NCBI GenBank assembly: GCA_964471565.1
Contig: CAYYFK010000004.1
Coordinates: forward strand, 1 to 43,717
Direction: 5' to 3'
DNA: 43,717 nucleotides
Source: JABIBT01 sp964471565
GTDB lineage: Archaea > Nanobdellota > Nanobdellia > SCGC-AAA011-G17 > PNOQ01
Numbering within the stretch: the stretch's first letter is position 1; every line of letters begins with the position of its first letter. Position numbers and translations under genes: made by a program. Shown one piece after another: positions 31,757 through 40,145 of this stretch. Below the pieces are notes generated by a model. That model made no database searches and had not been told where the DNA came from. It was given only the letters and a program-made list of their open reading frames with translations.

Positions 31757-32239
31757 CTAGTATTTTGCCAAAATTCTCTCAAAAACCCTCATTGAATCAC
31801 CATTTCGCAACTCAAATTTATTTTTTGCAAAACTAGAAAAAATCATTTTAACCTTATATTTCTTGCACAATTTATAATTGAAGAACATTCTACCTAAAAT
31901 TTTAGTTTTTTCTTTGGAATTTAGCAATAAAGAAAAATCAAAACCAATAGAAACATTATTTTGTTTTGCTAATTTACACAAAACCTGATTTAATCCAGAT
32001 TTTCTATAATGAAAACTATCTTTTTTTGTATTTAGCTCGGGACTTAGTAAAATGTCTACTTTTTTATTTTCCACACAAAATCTATTTACTTTTTCATCTC
32101 CTCCTAAAACCACTACTTTTCCTTTTTCTTTAAGGATTTCATTTCTTAATTTATTTAGAGGAACATCAATAACTCTAACTAACTCCGGTTCTATTCCTAA
32201 TTTCTCTTCAAATTCCTTATTTTGTTTTAAGGTTAACAT
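31757..32239 (-). CDS. rnp3: RNase P protein component Rpp30
   Basis: A TIM-barrel-like RNase P subunit: VVVLGGDEKVNRFCVEN, VDILLSPEL, HYRKSGLNQVLCKLAKQNNV and IGFDFSLLL. It is about 160 aa, shorter than the usual 200-230. The open frame reaches 32290, but that adds a Lys/Leu-rich stretch overlapping the Fap7 gene; an ATG at 32239 has a TATA-like box about 25 nt before it and is preferred. It works with Pop5 (30801-31133). Confidence 0.88.
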   Translation of the reverse strand: MLTLKQNKEFEEKLGIEPELVRVIDVPLNKLRNEILKEKGKVVVLGGDEKVNRFCVENKKVDILLSPELNTKKDSFHYRKSGLNQVLCKLAKQNNVSIGFDFSLLLNSKEKTKILGRMFFNYKLCKKYKVKMIFSSFAKNKFELRNGDSMRVFERILAKY

Positions 32240-32261
32240 AATTAACAACAAAAATAGAAAT

Positions 32262-32747
32262 TTATAAAACTTCTTTTTTGACAAACTCAACTATATCTTT
32301 CAACTTGTAACCTTCAGAAGTATCAACAACTAACAAATTAAACTTTCTCTCTTTTGCTTCAATAACAAAACTATCAAATATTTCTACTTCAACATTTTCT
32401 TTAATTTTCTCAGAGGAATATTTCCTTCTTTTTAATCTATCACGTAAAACACCGATATCACAAGTAGTAATGATACACAAATCAACATATTTTTTAGGAA
32501 TCAAATGAGCAAAGATAGAATCAATAATTAAATTCTTAGATTTATTTATTTTTTCAATTAAAAACTTAATTAATCTTTTTTCATCAACAATTTCACATTT
32601 TTTTTCATTATCATATCCAGAAGACAATTTATTTTTTTTAATTTCTTTTGTAACATCAAAATATTCAGATTTCAAAGATTTGGCTAACTTTTTAGATAAA
32701 GTAGTTTTACCTGAACCTACAGAGCCTGAAACACAGATAACAACCAT
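32262..32747 (-). CDS. Fap7/AK6-type adenylate kinase-ATPase
   Basis: 161 aa. Walker A GSVGSGKTT at residues 8-16, the NMP-binding region, DSIFAHLIP (the Fap7/AK6 DxHxSH-like site), and the RLKRRKYSSEKIKENVEVEIFD lid typical of this family. Archaeal and eukaryotic members act in small-subunit ribosome maturation with S11; they also have adenylate kinase activity. It lies just upstream of rnp3 on the same strand. Confidence 0.88.
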   Translation of the reverse strand: MVVICVSGSVGSGKTTLSKKLAKSLKSEYFDVTKEIKKNKLSSGYDNEKKCEIVDEKRLIKFLIEKINKSKNLIIDSIFAHLIPKKYVDLCIITTCDIGVLRDRLKRRKYSSEKIKENVEVEIFDSFVIEAKERKFNLLVVDTSEGYKLKDIVEFVKKEVL

Positions 32748-32777
32748 AATAAAAAATAAAATTAAGAACTTTTAAAG

Positions 32778-33164
32778 TTATCTAACTAACTTTAACCTTT
32801 CATTATCAAAACCATCTTTAGCAACACCCCAATAAAGAGGAATATTTGAATAGATCCTCCTTTGGTATTCAATAATCTTTGGAATAACCTCTGAAGAATT
32901 AATACCTGCCCAGGAAGAGTCTCCAACCAATATTTCGAATCCCTTTTCTTTTCTAGTAGGAGTAGCTAATCTATTCTCAGGAAAATATTCACTAAATCTA
33001 TCATTAAAGTCTTTCATCATTCTTTCCATTTCAACATAACATTCAGGAATATTCATCTTCCTAAACCCATTAACATCAAACAACAGTAAACATTCTCCAT
33101 TTTCAGAAATAAATTCATCTGCATACTTTACACATTCTTCCAAAGACATTCCCTTCTTTACCAT
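32778..33164 (-). CDS. hypothetical protein, 128 aa, palm-domain-like pattern
   Basis: No family was recognised with certainty. The sequence has ECLLLFDVNGFRKMN, then GFEILVGDSSW, then IPLYWGVAKDGFD. This resembles the order of strands in GGDEF/class III cyclase palm domains (FDxDxFKxIN, GGDEF, xxGIA), but the GGDEF motif itself is missing and the protein is short. No signal peptide. It may be a degenerate palm domain or unrelated. Confidence 0.55.
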   Translation of the reverse strand: MVKKGMSLEECVKYADEFISENGECLLLFDVNGFRKMNIPECYVEMERMMKDFNDRFSEYFPENRLATPTRKEKGFEILVGDSSWAGINSSEVIPKIIEYQRRIYSNIPLYWGVAKDGFDNERLKLVR

Positions 33165-33194
33165 AAAAAAAGAAAATAGTAAATGCTTAAAAAA

Positions 33195-33866
33195 CTAACT
33201 AATAACAGTCCCCTTAAATTTTCTACCCTTCAAAACCCTCTTTAAATTCCTCAAATCATCACCAACAATAAAGGTTTTAATTTTATATTTTTTTATCAAC
33301 TTAGCTGCCACGCCATCCAAAACAAAATGCTGTCCAGCCTTAAACTTAATTTTATTTGCCATATTCAAAAATTTATCATAACTAATCTCATCAATCAACT
33401 TAGCTCCATTCAATTTAGGATTCTTGGTATATAATCCATCCACATCTGTAATATTGACAAAAAAATCAGCTTTTATTTCTTTAGAAACTTCAGCAGCATT
33501 AGCATCAGACGTCATTCCAGGTCTTTCTCCTAGTGCCCCACAAATAACCAAATTTTTTTTCTTTAAATCGTATTTGACTTGTTTCATTTCAATAGGAAGT
33601 CTTCCACTAAAACCAAAAATTCTCCTAACTAACCTCGCATTAATCCTAGTTGAAGAAATTCCAACAGCAGAATAAGCTTTTTCTCCTTTTTTCAACTTAA
33701 CTAAAGGTTCAATATATTTCCTAGCAGTATTTCCACCGCCTGTAACAATAACAACTTTATTTTTCTTAGAAAATCTCTTAACAACCTTACAAAATTTTTC
33801 CAAATATTTAAAATCAACTTTATTGGGAATAATTACAGAACCGCCCAAACTAATAACTACTTTCAT
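33195..33866 (-). CDS. pyrH: UMP kinase (archaeal PyrH)
   Basis: An amino-acid-kinase-family UMP kinase, 223 aa: VVISLGGSVI at the N-terminus, VTGGGNTARKYIEPL, ICGALGERPGMTSDANAAEV and DVDGLYTKNPKLNGAKLI. It converts UMP to UDP with ATP. A GTG precedes the ATG (frame from 33869), but the ATG at 33866 fits better with a TATA-like box at 33888-33897. Confidence 0.94.
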   Translation of the reverse strand: MKVVISLGGSVIIPNKVDFKYLEKFCKVVKRFSKKNKVVIVTGGGNTARKYIEPLVKLKKGEKAYSAVGISSTRINARLVRRIFGFSGRLPIEMKQVKYDLKKKNLVICGALGERPGMTSDANAAEVSKEIKADFFVNITDVDGLYTKNPKLNGAKLIDEISYDKFLNMANKIKFKAGQHFVLDGVAAKLIKKYKIKTFIVGDDLRNLKRVLKGRKFKGTVIS

Positions 33867-33887
33867 CACTTAAATCTAAAAATTGCA

Positions 33888-33897
33888 ATATTTAAAT
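33888..33897 (-). promoter_or_regulatory. TATA-like box for pyrH
   Basis: On the minus strand ATTTAAATAT lies 22-31 nt before the ATG at 33866. It diverges from the promoter at 33913-33921. Confidence 0.6.
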
Positions 33898-33912
33898 CTT
33901 ATCATATAAATC

Positions 33913-33921
33913 CTTTTAAAT
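33913..33921 (+). promoter_or_regulatory. TATA-like box for the dCMP deaminase fusion gene
   Basis: CTTTTAAAT lies 22-30 nt before the ATG at 33943, which decides that start over the TTG at 33940. Confidence 0.6.
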
Positions 33922-33942
33922 CATACATCCATCCAACTCTTG

Positions 33943-34938
33943 ATGATAATTGGAATAACTGGATACTATGGTTCTGGAAAGGATTCTTTAGCAAATTATT
34001 TAGTAGAAAGAAGTTTTATTCATTACTCATTATCAGACGAAATACGAGAAGAATTAAAAAAAAGAAAGATAAAAATAACAAGAAAAAACTTAATCAAATT
34101 AGGAAATGAACTAAGAAAAAAAGAAGGTCCTTCTTGCCTAGCCAATAGAGTAAAAGAAAAGATAGACACAGCAAGACACCACGTAATAACATCTATAAGA
34201 AACAAAAATGAGGTTCTAGCATTAAAACGATTAGATAACTTCCTACTAATCAACCTAAAATCTCCAATAGAACAAAGATTTGAAAGACTAAAAAAAAGAA
34301 ACAGAGAAGAAGATCCAAAAACCATAGAAGAATTAAAACAAAAAGAACTACAAGAACAATCTTCAAACATAGAAAAACAACAATTACATCTAACTATAGA
34401 AATGGCAGACATAATAGTAAACAATGATTCTACACTAGAGAATTTATACAAAAAAATAGACAAATTCTTACAGGATTGGTGGCCAAAATTATGTTCAGAA
34501 AGACCTAATTGGGATAATTATTTTATGAATATTGCTCACGAAGTAGCAAAACGTTCAGATTGTATGAAGCGACATACGGCAGCAGTAATAGTGAAAGAAA
34601 GAAGATTAATCTCAACAGGATACAATGGAGCACCAAAAGGACTAAAAAACTGCAACGAAGGAGGATGTAGGAGGTGTAATTCATTCGGACACACTGGAGA
34701 AGATTTAGGAGAATGTATTTGTTCCCATGCAGAGGAAAATTCAATAGTTCAGGCAGCATATCATGGAATTAGTGTAAAAGATACTATTCTTTATACAACA
34801 CAGTCTCCTTGTGTAGCTTGCACAAAGCTAATAATCAATTCTGGAATAAAAGAAGTTGTTTGTAATTTAAAATATCCCATGGATAAAGGAGCTTCAGATT
34901 TATTAAGAAAATCTCCAGTAAAGGTTAGATTTCTTTAA
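33943..34938 (+). CDS. fusion of P-loop kinase-like domain and dCMP deaminase
   Basis: 331 aa. The N-terminal domain (about residues 1-185) has a P-loop GYYGSGKDS at residues 6-14 and resembles dephospho-CoA/dNMP kinase-like NTPases. The C-terminal domain is a zinc deaminase: HAEENS around residue 262 and PCVACTK around 288-294, with an extra Cys cluster CNEGGCRRCN before it, as in dCMP deaminases. dCMP to dUMP conversion would feed thymidylate synthase ThyX nearby (35892). Yeast Dcd1 has a similar N-terminal kinase-like extension. Which NMP the kinase part uses is unknown. The frame also opens at TTG 33940. Confidence 0.9.
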   Translation: MIIGITGYYGSGKDSLANYLVERSFIHYSLSDEIREELKKRKIKITRKNLIKLGNELRKKEGPSCLANRVKEKIDTARHHVITSIRNKNEVLALKRLDNFLLINLKSPIEQRFERLKKRNREEDPKTIEELKQKELQEQSSNIEKQQLHLTIEMADIIVNNDSTLENLYKKIDKFLQDWWPKLCSERPNWDNYFMNIAHEVAKRSDCMKRHTAAVIVKERRLISTGYNGAPKGLKNCNEGGCRRCNSFGHTGEDLGECICSHAEENSIVQAAYHGISVKDTILYTTQSPCVACTKLIINSGIKEVVCNLKYPMDKGASDLLRKSPVKVRFL

Positions 34939-34975
34939 CCAATAATATTATAAATTAAGAAAGGGGATAAAACAT

Positions 34976-35551
34976 ATGAGTAAAAAAATTATTATACCAA
35001 TTTTATTTTTCTTAGTTTTTTTAGCAATAAATGTATATTCAGAACAAATTCCCATAGAACCATTACAAATTCAGACAGAACCCCTAGTTGAAGACTCTGG
35101 TTATGAAGAAATAGAAGAACCAGACTATGGATTTATACATTTAATCTGGATACCAGTATTATTTCTTGGATTACTCTTCTACGCTTGGAAAATAAAAGAT
35201 ACAAAATTAGATTATATTCTTAGAAAAAGATATCTTCCATGGGTAATGATAATAGGAGCATATATAGTCTCTTATTTATGGCTTGGTCCGTGGTGGAAGG
35301 CAATCTATTGGGTATTATTTTTAGCACCTGCAGGAATACTATCATTAATTCCAATTAAGACAAGTTTGCCATCAACCATAGATTTCATCCTAATAATATT
35401 GGTTCATATAATTTTCTGGACTTTATTAATTGCATTGCAAATCGGAATGAAAAAAATGAGCAGAAAAAAACTAAGAATAATCTGGTTCATAATTTATACT
35501 ATGCTATTATTAACAATGGCTGGTTGTTCACAGCTCTCATACAATATTTAA
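34976..35551 (+). CDS. multi-pass membrane protein, 191 aa
   Basis: A likely signal peptide or first helix (IIIPILFFLVFLAINVYS), an acidic external stretch (VEDSGYEEIEEPDYG), then four or five membrane segments (LIWIPVLFLGLLFYAW, LPWVMIIGAYIVSYLW, FILIILVHIIFWTLLIAL). A C-terminal hydrophobic end with a late Cys is probably not a lipobox. No family was recognised. A TATA-like stretch (about 34947-34955) and GGGG before the ATG support the start. It converges with DUF357 (4-bp overlap). Confidence 0.65.
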   Translation: MSKKIIIPILFFLVFLAINVYSEQIPIEPLQIQTEPLVEDSGYEEIEEPDYGFIHLIWIPVLFLGLLFYAWKIKDTKLDYILRKRYLPWVMIIGAYIVSYLWLGPWWKAIYWVLFLAPAGILSLIPIKTSLPSTIDFILIILVHIIFWTLLIALQIGMKKMSRKKLRIIWFIIYTMLLLTMAGCSQLSYNI

Positions 35552-35826
35552 TCAACAGTAAACAATCTAGAATCATTAACTAAAAATATCTTAGCTCTAG
35601 CTCCAGCATCTAACCAACCATGAGCATAATTCAAAGCAGCAAAAGCATTTACATAATCTCCTTTAGAAAAAAAATGCTCCGCATCAGAAATATACCTTGA
35701 AATCATATCCAAAAAGTCTAAACCAACTTCTTTAAACTCAGGATTAACCTTTTTCTTAGCCATTTCATAGGCTTCACTAGAAACAGAAAAATACTTCTCA
35801 ACTTTTTCCTTTGTAATTTCTTTCAT
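35548..35826 (-). CDS. DUF357 family protein
   Basis: 92 aa, a small all-helical archaeal protein with the conserved MISRYISDAEHFFSKGDYVNAFAALNYAHGWLDAGAR region (read in parts). The function of the family is not known. A TATA-like box (35849-35857) lies 23-31 nt before the ATG, diverging from thyX. Confidence 0.85.
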   Translation of the reverse strand: MKEITKEKVEKYFSVSSEAYEMAKKKVNPEFKEVGLDFLDMISRYISDAEHFFSKGDYVNAFAALNYAHGWLDAGARAKIFLVNDSRLFTVD

Positions 35827-35848
35827 GTATTTTCAAAAATATACTTCT

Positions 35849-35857
35849 TTTATAAAT
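35849..35857 (-). promoter_or_regulatory. TATA-like box for the DUF357 gene
   Basis: On the minus strand ATTTATAAA lies 23-31 nt before the start at 35826, back to back with the thyX box. Confidence 0.55.
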
Positions 35858-35862
35858 ATATC

Positions 35863-35870
35863 TATATAAA
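35863..35870 (+). promoter_or_regulatory. TATA-like box for thyX
   Basis: TATATAAA lies 22-29 nt before the ATG at 35892. Confidence 0.55.
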
Positions 35871-35891
35871 GAACATAAAATTCCCCTATAC

Positions 35892-36767
35892 ATGCCAAGA
35901 GCAATATCAGAAGGTTTGGATTCAATATTAGATGAAAAATTTCCAGTCTTAGATCGTGGTTTCATAATTCCAGTGGATTATATGGGCAATGACTCTGCAA
36001 TCGTTCAGGCCGCAAGGACAAGCTATGGAAAAGGAACAAAAAAAATTTCCGAAGATAGAGACCTAATACGATATTTAATGAGACATAGGCATACCACCCC
36101 CCTTGAGATGTGTGAATTAAAACTACACGTAATGGTTCCAATGGATATATGGAGACAGTGGATACGTCATAGAACCGCATCAGTAAATGAATATTCAACA
36201 AGGTATTCGGTAGCAATAGATGAGAAAAAAACAACTTCACCTGACGAATGGAGATTACAGGGCCATCAAAATAGACAAGGGAGTGAAGGATTCCTAGATC
36301 CAGAAGTAGGAAAATCATTAAGTCTAAGGGAGAAAGAATTTCATAGGGAAGCAGAAAAGGTATATAATGAAAGGATAGATGCAGGTGTAGCAAGGGAGCA
36401 AGCAAGAAAAGATTTACCTTTATCCACATACACTAGAGCATATTGGAAAATGGATCTACACAACCTTCTTCATTTCTCAGCCTTGAGATTAGATGAAAAA
36501 GCACAATTAGAAATAAGAGAATATGCACAGGAAATTGGTAAAGTTATAAAAGCTTGGGTACCAAAAACTTGGGAAGCATTCGAAGATTATCGCTTAAATG
36601 CTATAACACTTTCACAACCAGAATTAAAAGTAAACATGTTAGTTTCAAAAGGCTTGCCTTTAGAAGAAGCACTAACTGAAGTAGGGATAACAAACAAAAC
36701 GGAAGCAGCAGAAATAAGAGAGAAATTTAAACTAATGTATAAAGATGACGAAATTCATAGTATTTGA
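35892..36767 (+). CDS. thyX: flavin-dependent thymidylate synthase ThyX
   Basis: 291 aa. The ThyX motif RHRTASVNEYSTRYS lies around residue 92-106, with LMRHRHTTPLEM before it and LDEKAQLEIREYA after it. It methylates dUMP to dTMP using FAD, NADPH and methylene-tetrahydrofolate. It overlaps tmk by 23 bp, so dTMP made here is passed on to the next enzyme in the same operon. Confidence 0.95.
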   Translation: MPRAISEGLDSILDEKFPVLDRGFIIPVDYMGNDSAIVQAARTSYGKGTKKISEDRDLIRYLMRHRHTTPLEMCELKLHVMVPMDIWRQWIRHRTASVNEYSTRYSVAIDEKKTTSPDEWRLQGHQNRQGSEGFLDPEVGKSLSLREKEFHREAEKVYNERIDAGVAREQARKDLPLSTYTRAYWKMDLHNLLHFSALRLDEKAQLEIREYAQEIGKVIKAWVPKTWEAFEDYRLNAITLSQPELKVNMLVSKGLPLEEALTEVGITNKTEAAEIREKFKLMYKDDEIHSI

Positions 36768-37362
36768 AGGGATAGATGGATGTGGGAAAGGAACTCAAAT
36801 TCTAAAAGCAATTGATTTACTAAAAGACCACAAAACATTATTCGTAACAAAAGAACCTTCAACACTAGAAACTGGAAAATTAATTAAAAGATTATTAAAA
36901 GAAGACCAAGATCCAAAATCAAACGCGGAAAAGTATGTTAACTTATACAGAAAAGATAGAAAAGAACACAACAAAATCATTCTAAAACAATTAAATCAAA
37001 GACACGCAGTAATCTGTGATAGATACTATTATTCAACAATTGCATATCAACAAGCACAGGGATACAACATAAAAAAAATATTAAAACAATCCAAAAAATT
37101 TCTTGTTCCAGATTTAACAATAGTGATAGACATTCCAGTAAAAACGGCAATGGAAAGACTCAAGGCAAGAGGTAAAAAAGAAGAGAAATTTGAAAAACAG
37201 AAATTTCTAGAGGAACTAAGAGAAATTTATCTAAAAATGCCATATTATGGAAAAATCCTAAATAAAAATTCAGATAAAAAAGAGAATATTGTAATTGTAG
37301 ATGGAAATCATAAACCAGAAAAAGTTTTTGAACAAATTAAAGAAGAATTAAAGAAGTTATAA
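36745..37362 (+). CDS. tmk: thymidylate kinase
   Basis: 205 aa. Walker A EGIDGCGKGTQ at residues 8-18, CDRYYYSTIAYQ near residue 90 (the DRY/DRx motif) and the lid RLKARGKKEEKFEKQ. It phosphorylates dTMP to dTDP. The start lies inside the end of thyX (23-bp overlap), so the two are translationally coupled. Confidence 0.95.
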   Translation: MTKFIVFEGIDGCGKGTQILKAIDLLKDHKTLFVTKEPSTLETGKLIKRLLKEDQDPKSNAEKYVNLYRKDRKEHNKIILKQLNQRHAVICDRYYYSTIAYQQAQGYNIKKILKQSKKFLVPDLTIVIDIPVKTAMERLKARGKKEEKFEKQKFLEELREIYLKMPYYGKILNKNSDKKENIVIVDGNHKPEKVFEQIKEELKKL

Positions 37363-37365
37363 AAA

Positions 37366-37376
37366 CATTTATAAAC
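37366..37376 (+). promoter_or_regulatory. TATA-like box for the ZIP-like gene
   Basis: CATTTATAAAC lies 21-31 nt before the ATG at 37398, just after the tmk stop. Confidence 0.55.
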
Positions 37377-37397
37377 AATTTTTTCCAAAGTAATCTT

Positions 37398-38084
37398 ATG
37401 TACATAGGTATATATTTGGCCCTAGTTTTAAGCATATTTCATTTTGTGAGTGGAATCTTTGTAAAGTTCACAAGAAAACACATCTCAAAATTAATGAGTT
37501 TGGCAGCAGGAATTCTAATATCAATAATATTCATAGAAATGCTTCCGGAGTTTGCCAGACAAGCTCTAGAAACAAACTACCTACCATTCATTCTCCCATT
37601 AATGGGTTTTGTAGCTTTTCATTCAATAAGGGCTTACAATTACAAGCATATAAAAACAAAAAATGAACTTAAAGGAAGATTCAGAAAAAATCACATTTTA
37701 GCTTTCTTTATGGAGCATTTCATAATAGGTTTTATACTAACCATTTCTTTTACAGATACAGTAGTATCATTATTACTATTTTTGCCATTTATATTGCTAA
37801 CAGTTTCATCATCTATTTTGTTAAGAATAATTGATAAGACCTCAAAAAGCAACATAATGAAATTGGCCCTTGGCTCTTCAACAATACTTGGTGCAATAAC
37901 GGGAACATTATTTTCAATTAATGAGATTTTTCACATTGGTTCTTTTGGCTATGTTCTTGGTTCACTAATATATATCGTATCTAGAGACATAATGCCAGCA
38001 GAAGAAAAAAAAGAAAGCTTGCTCTTCTTTGCAATAGGATTAATTTTTACATCAGTTTTGCTATTAATTAAAGGAGTATTATAA
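37398..38084 (+). CDS. ZIP-like metal transporter family membrane protein
   Basis: 228 aa, about seven or eight membrane segments. The pattern SLAAGILISIIFIEMLPE early, FMEHFIIGFIL in the middle and YVLGSLIYIVSRDIMPAEE near the end resembles the fold of ZIP transporters, where His and Glu in such segments bind Zn2+ or Fe2+. The middle motif MEHFIIGF is close to the ZIP HNxxDG site but not identical, so transport of metal is only inferred. Its stop overlaps the start of the DUF1461 gene. Confidence 0.65.
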   Translation: MYIGIYLALVLSIFHFVSGIFVKFTRKHISKLMSLAAGILISIIFIEMLPEFARQALETNYLPFILPLMGFVAFHSIRAYNYKHIKTKNELKGRFRKNHILAFFMEHFIIGFILTISFTDTVVSLLLFLPFILLTVSSSILLRIIDKTSKSNIMKLALGSSTILGAITGTLFSINEIFHIGSFGYVLGSLIYIVSRDIMPAEEKKESLLFFAIGLIFTSVLLLIKGVL

Positions 38085-38614
38085 TGAAAAAAACAATATT
38101 TTCTATATCCCTTATTATATTTATAATATTAACAATTTTGAATGTTGTTTTCTTTGTAGAGATATCAAAAAATAAAGATTTGAAAGATTTTTATCTTGGT
38201 AAGGAACTCCCAGATAATTACTCAGAAAGAGAAAAAGTCCACATGCAGGAAGTAAAATCCCTTACAAACTTATCTTTGATTATTAACTTAATATCTCTCT
38301 CAATAATTATTTTTTTAAGAAAAACAAAAATAAATTTTAAAAAAACAGGAAATACCCTAATTATAATTTCAATTTTGCTTTTTTTGGGAGCATTATTTTA
38401 CAAAGAATTTCACCATTACTTTCATTTATTGGTATTCAGAACAGATACTTGGTTACTTCCATCTAGTTCATTATTGATAAAAACATATCCCTTAGAATTT
38501 TTTAGGAATAGATTTATTTTAATAAACAGTTTAATATTTTTAACAGGCCTTTTTTTAAGAAACGTGAGGTTCTCCCTCAAAAGATTTTTTCAAAATCCAC
38601 AAAGAAATAGCTAA
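38084..38614 (+). CDS. DUF1461 family membrane protein
   Basis: 176 aa with four membrane segments and the DUF1461 pattern: SEREKVHMQEVKSLTNLS, then FHHYFHLLVFRTDTWLLPSSS and KTYPLEFF. The function of the family is unknown. It overlaps the preceding ZIP-like gene by 1 bp, suggesting one operon. Confidence 0.8.
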   Translation: MKKTIFSISLIIFIILTILNVVFFVEISKNKDLKDFYLGKELPDNYSEREKVHMQEVKSLTNLSLIINLISLSIIIFLRKTKINFKKTGNTLIIISILLFLGALFYKEFHHYFHLLVFRTDTWLLPSSSLLIKTYPLEFFRNRFILINSLIFLTGLFLRNVRFSLKRFFQNPQRNS

Positions 38615-38668
38615 CCATAAAATTGCCCCTACAACAACGTAGGATATATACAAAAATTTTTGACCCAT
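38555..38668 (-). CDS. 37-aa single-span membrane microprotein (tentative)
   Basis: An ATG at 38668 opens a 37-codon frame with one hydrophobic helix (FLYISYVVVGAILWLAISLWIL, written in parts) and a charged end. A TATA-like TTTAAATA lies about 25 nt upstream. The gene overlaps the end of the DUF1461 gene on the other strand by 60 bp, which lowers confidence. The function is unknown. Confidence 0.4.
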   Translation of the reverse strand: MGQKFLYISYVVVGAILWLAISLWILKKSFEGEPHVS

Positions 38669-38703
38669 GGATAAAAATTAAAAAAAGAAGTATTTAAATC
38701 TAA

Positions 38704-39843
38704 CTACTTTAGCTTCCTAATCTTCTCTAACTCTTCATTAAAAATCTTAACTTCCTCTAAAGTATTATACAAATAAAAACTAGCACGAACACTACCTTTC
38801 AATTGCTTCGCATTATACCAAGAATGCGCACAATGCATACCACTCCTAACCATAATATTCTTACTCGAATCTAAAATCCCGGCAACTTCGTGATGATAAA
38901 TACCAGGAACATTAAAATTAAATATTCCTCTCTCACCTTTAAATCCAACTTCCTTAACTTTAGTATCAACAGCAGAAACTAACTTCTTCTCATGATTCTC
39001 AATATCAGACATTCCAACCTTACTCAAATATTTAACAGCTTCCCCAAATCCTAAGATTCCTGCATAATTCTGCAATCCAGCTTCAAACCTGTGTGGCAAT
39101 TTCTCTAAAACATAGCTATCATAATTACTATCTACAACAGTTTCCCCACCAATCAAAAAAGGTTTCATTTCATCCAGAATCTTCTCTTTAGCAAACATAA
39201 CTCCAGTTCCTGTTGGTCCCAACATTTTATGTCCTGAAAAAGTCAAAAAATCTGCATCTAGCTTTCTAACATTAACTTCTTTATGAGGAACTGCCTGGGC
39301 GGCATCCAAATGAACTTTAGCTTTATTATCGTGAGCTATCTTAATTATTTCCTTAATTGGCAAAGTATAACCATCAATATTACTTGTATATGCAAATGAA
39401 ATCAAATCATAATTTTTAACCGCTTCAGAGAACTTTTCCAAATCAAATGTATAATCTTCCTTACTTTTCAAGATTCCATACTTAAATTTTCTCCAAGGCA
39501 ATAAATTAGAATTATGTTCCCTATCTGTTAACAAAACTTTATCAAATTTAAACGAATTGGCAATCAAATTAATACTCTCACTAGTATTTTTAGAAAAAAC
39601 AACCTCGCTAGTTTTCTTAGCACCAATAAACTTCTGAACGGTCTTTCTGGCTTCATCCAGCTCTTTATCTAATCTCAAACCCAACTTGTGAACACTTCTT
39701 CCAGCACATGAAGGATATTCATTATAATACTCATTAATTTTATCAACAACTTGTCTAGGTTTCAAAGACATACATGCTGAATCAAAATAAATAACATCTT
39801 TTTTCAAAACTGGAAAATCCTCTCTTATTTTCTCTATATTCAT
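38704..39843 (-). CDS. sufS: cysteine desulfurase SufS (NifS/CsdA-like)
   Basis: A PLP enzyme of the group II cysteine desulfurases, 379 aa: the PLP-binding Lys in TFSGHKMLGPTGTG (around residue 206), HLDAAQAVPHKEV with the Asp and Gln, and the active Cys in SGMHCAHSW (around residue 337). It takes sulfur from cysteine for Fe-S clusters or tRNA thiolation. SufU or SufBCD are not next to it here. Confidence 0.93.
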   Translation of the reverse strand: MNIEKIREDFPVLKKDVIYFDSACMSLKPRQVVDKINEYYNEYPSCAGRSVHKLGLRLDKELDEARKTVQKFIGAKKTSEVVFSKNTSESINLIANSFKFDKVLLTDREHNSNLLPWRKFKYGILKSKEDYTFDLEKFSEAVKNYDLISFAYTSNIDGYTLPIKEIIKIAHDNKAKVHLDAAQAVPHKEVNVRKLDADFLTFSGHKMLGPTGTGVMFAKEKILDEMKPFLIGGETVVDSNYDSYVLEKLPHRFEAGLQNYAGILGFGEAVKYLSKVGMSDIENHEKKLVSAVDTKVKEVGFKGERGIFNFNVPGIYHHEVAGILDSSKNIMVRSGMHCAHSWYNAKQLKGSVRASFYLYNTLEEVKIFNEELEKIRKLK

Positions 39844-39884
39844 TAGAACCTCAAAATATAGTTTATTAATAAATCTTTCTAATC

Positions 39885-40145
39885 TTAAGAATAGATTCCA
39901 TGTTCAAGTCTACCCAATAATTCTTCAACCTCATGGGCCCTACCATCCTTGCAATAATCATAAGGTCTATAGTGATCTAAGGCGGGTAACTCAGTATAAA
40001 ACCAATTCCTAGCTATCAAACCATTATTAAAAACTTCCAACATTCTGCCCATCAAAAAATCTCCAGAAAGAGTATGCATCTCATGATTTAAAAAATCCTC
40101 TAATTCCTTAAACTCCTCCCTTCTTAATATATCATTTATATCCAC
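39885..40145 (-). CDS. DUF2384-like (MbcA/ParS antitoxin-type C-terminus) protein
   Basis: 86 aa. The last 40 residues, LPALDHYRPYDYCKDGRAHEVEELLGRLEHGIYS, follow the DUF2384 pattern (RPxxL, Vxx-LLGRIEHG). In RES-Xre systems such a domain is the antitoxin. The N-terminal Xre helices are reduced here, and no RES toxin lies next to it; the next gene is a membrane protein. The start overlaps the stop of that gene by 1 bp. The functional call is by pattern only. Confidence 0.6.
   Translation of the reverse strand: MDINDILRREEFKELEDFLNHEMHTLSGDFLMGRMLEVFNNGLIARNWFYTELPALDHYRPYDYCKDGRAHEVEELLGRLEHGIYS

Noticed and set aside
32240..32290. N-terminal extension of Rpp30
   Set aside because: It overlaps the Fap7 gene, holds the TATA-like sequence of rnp3 and does not match the family start.
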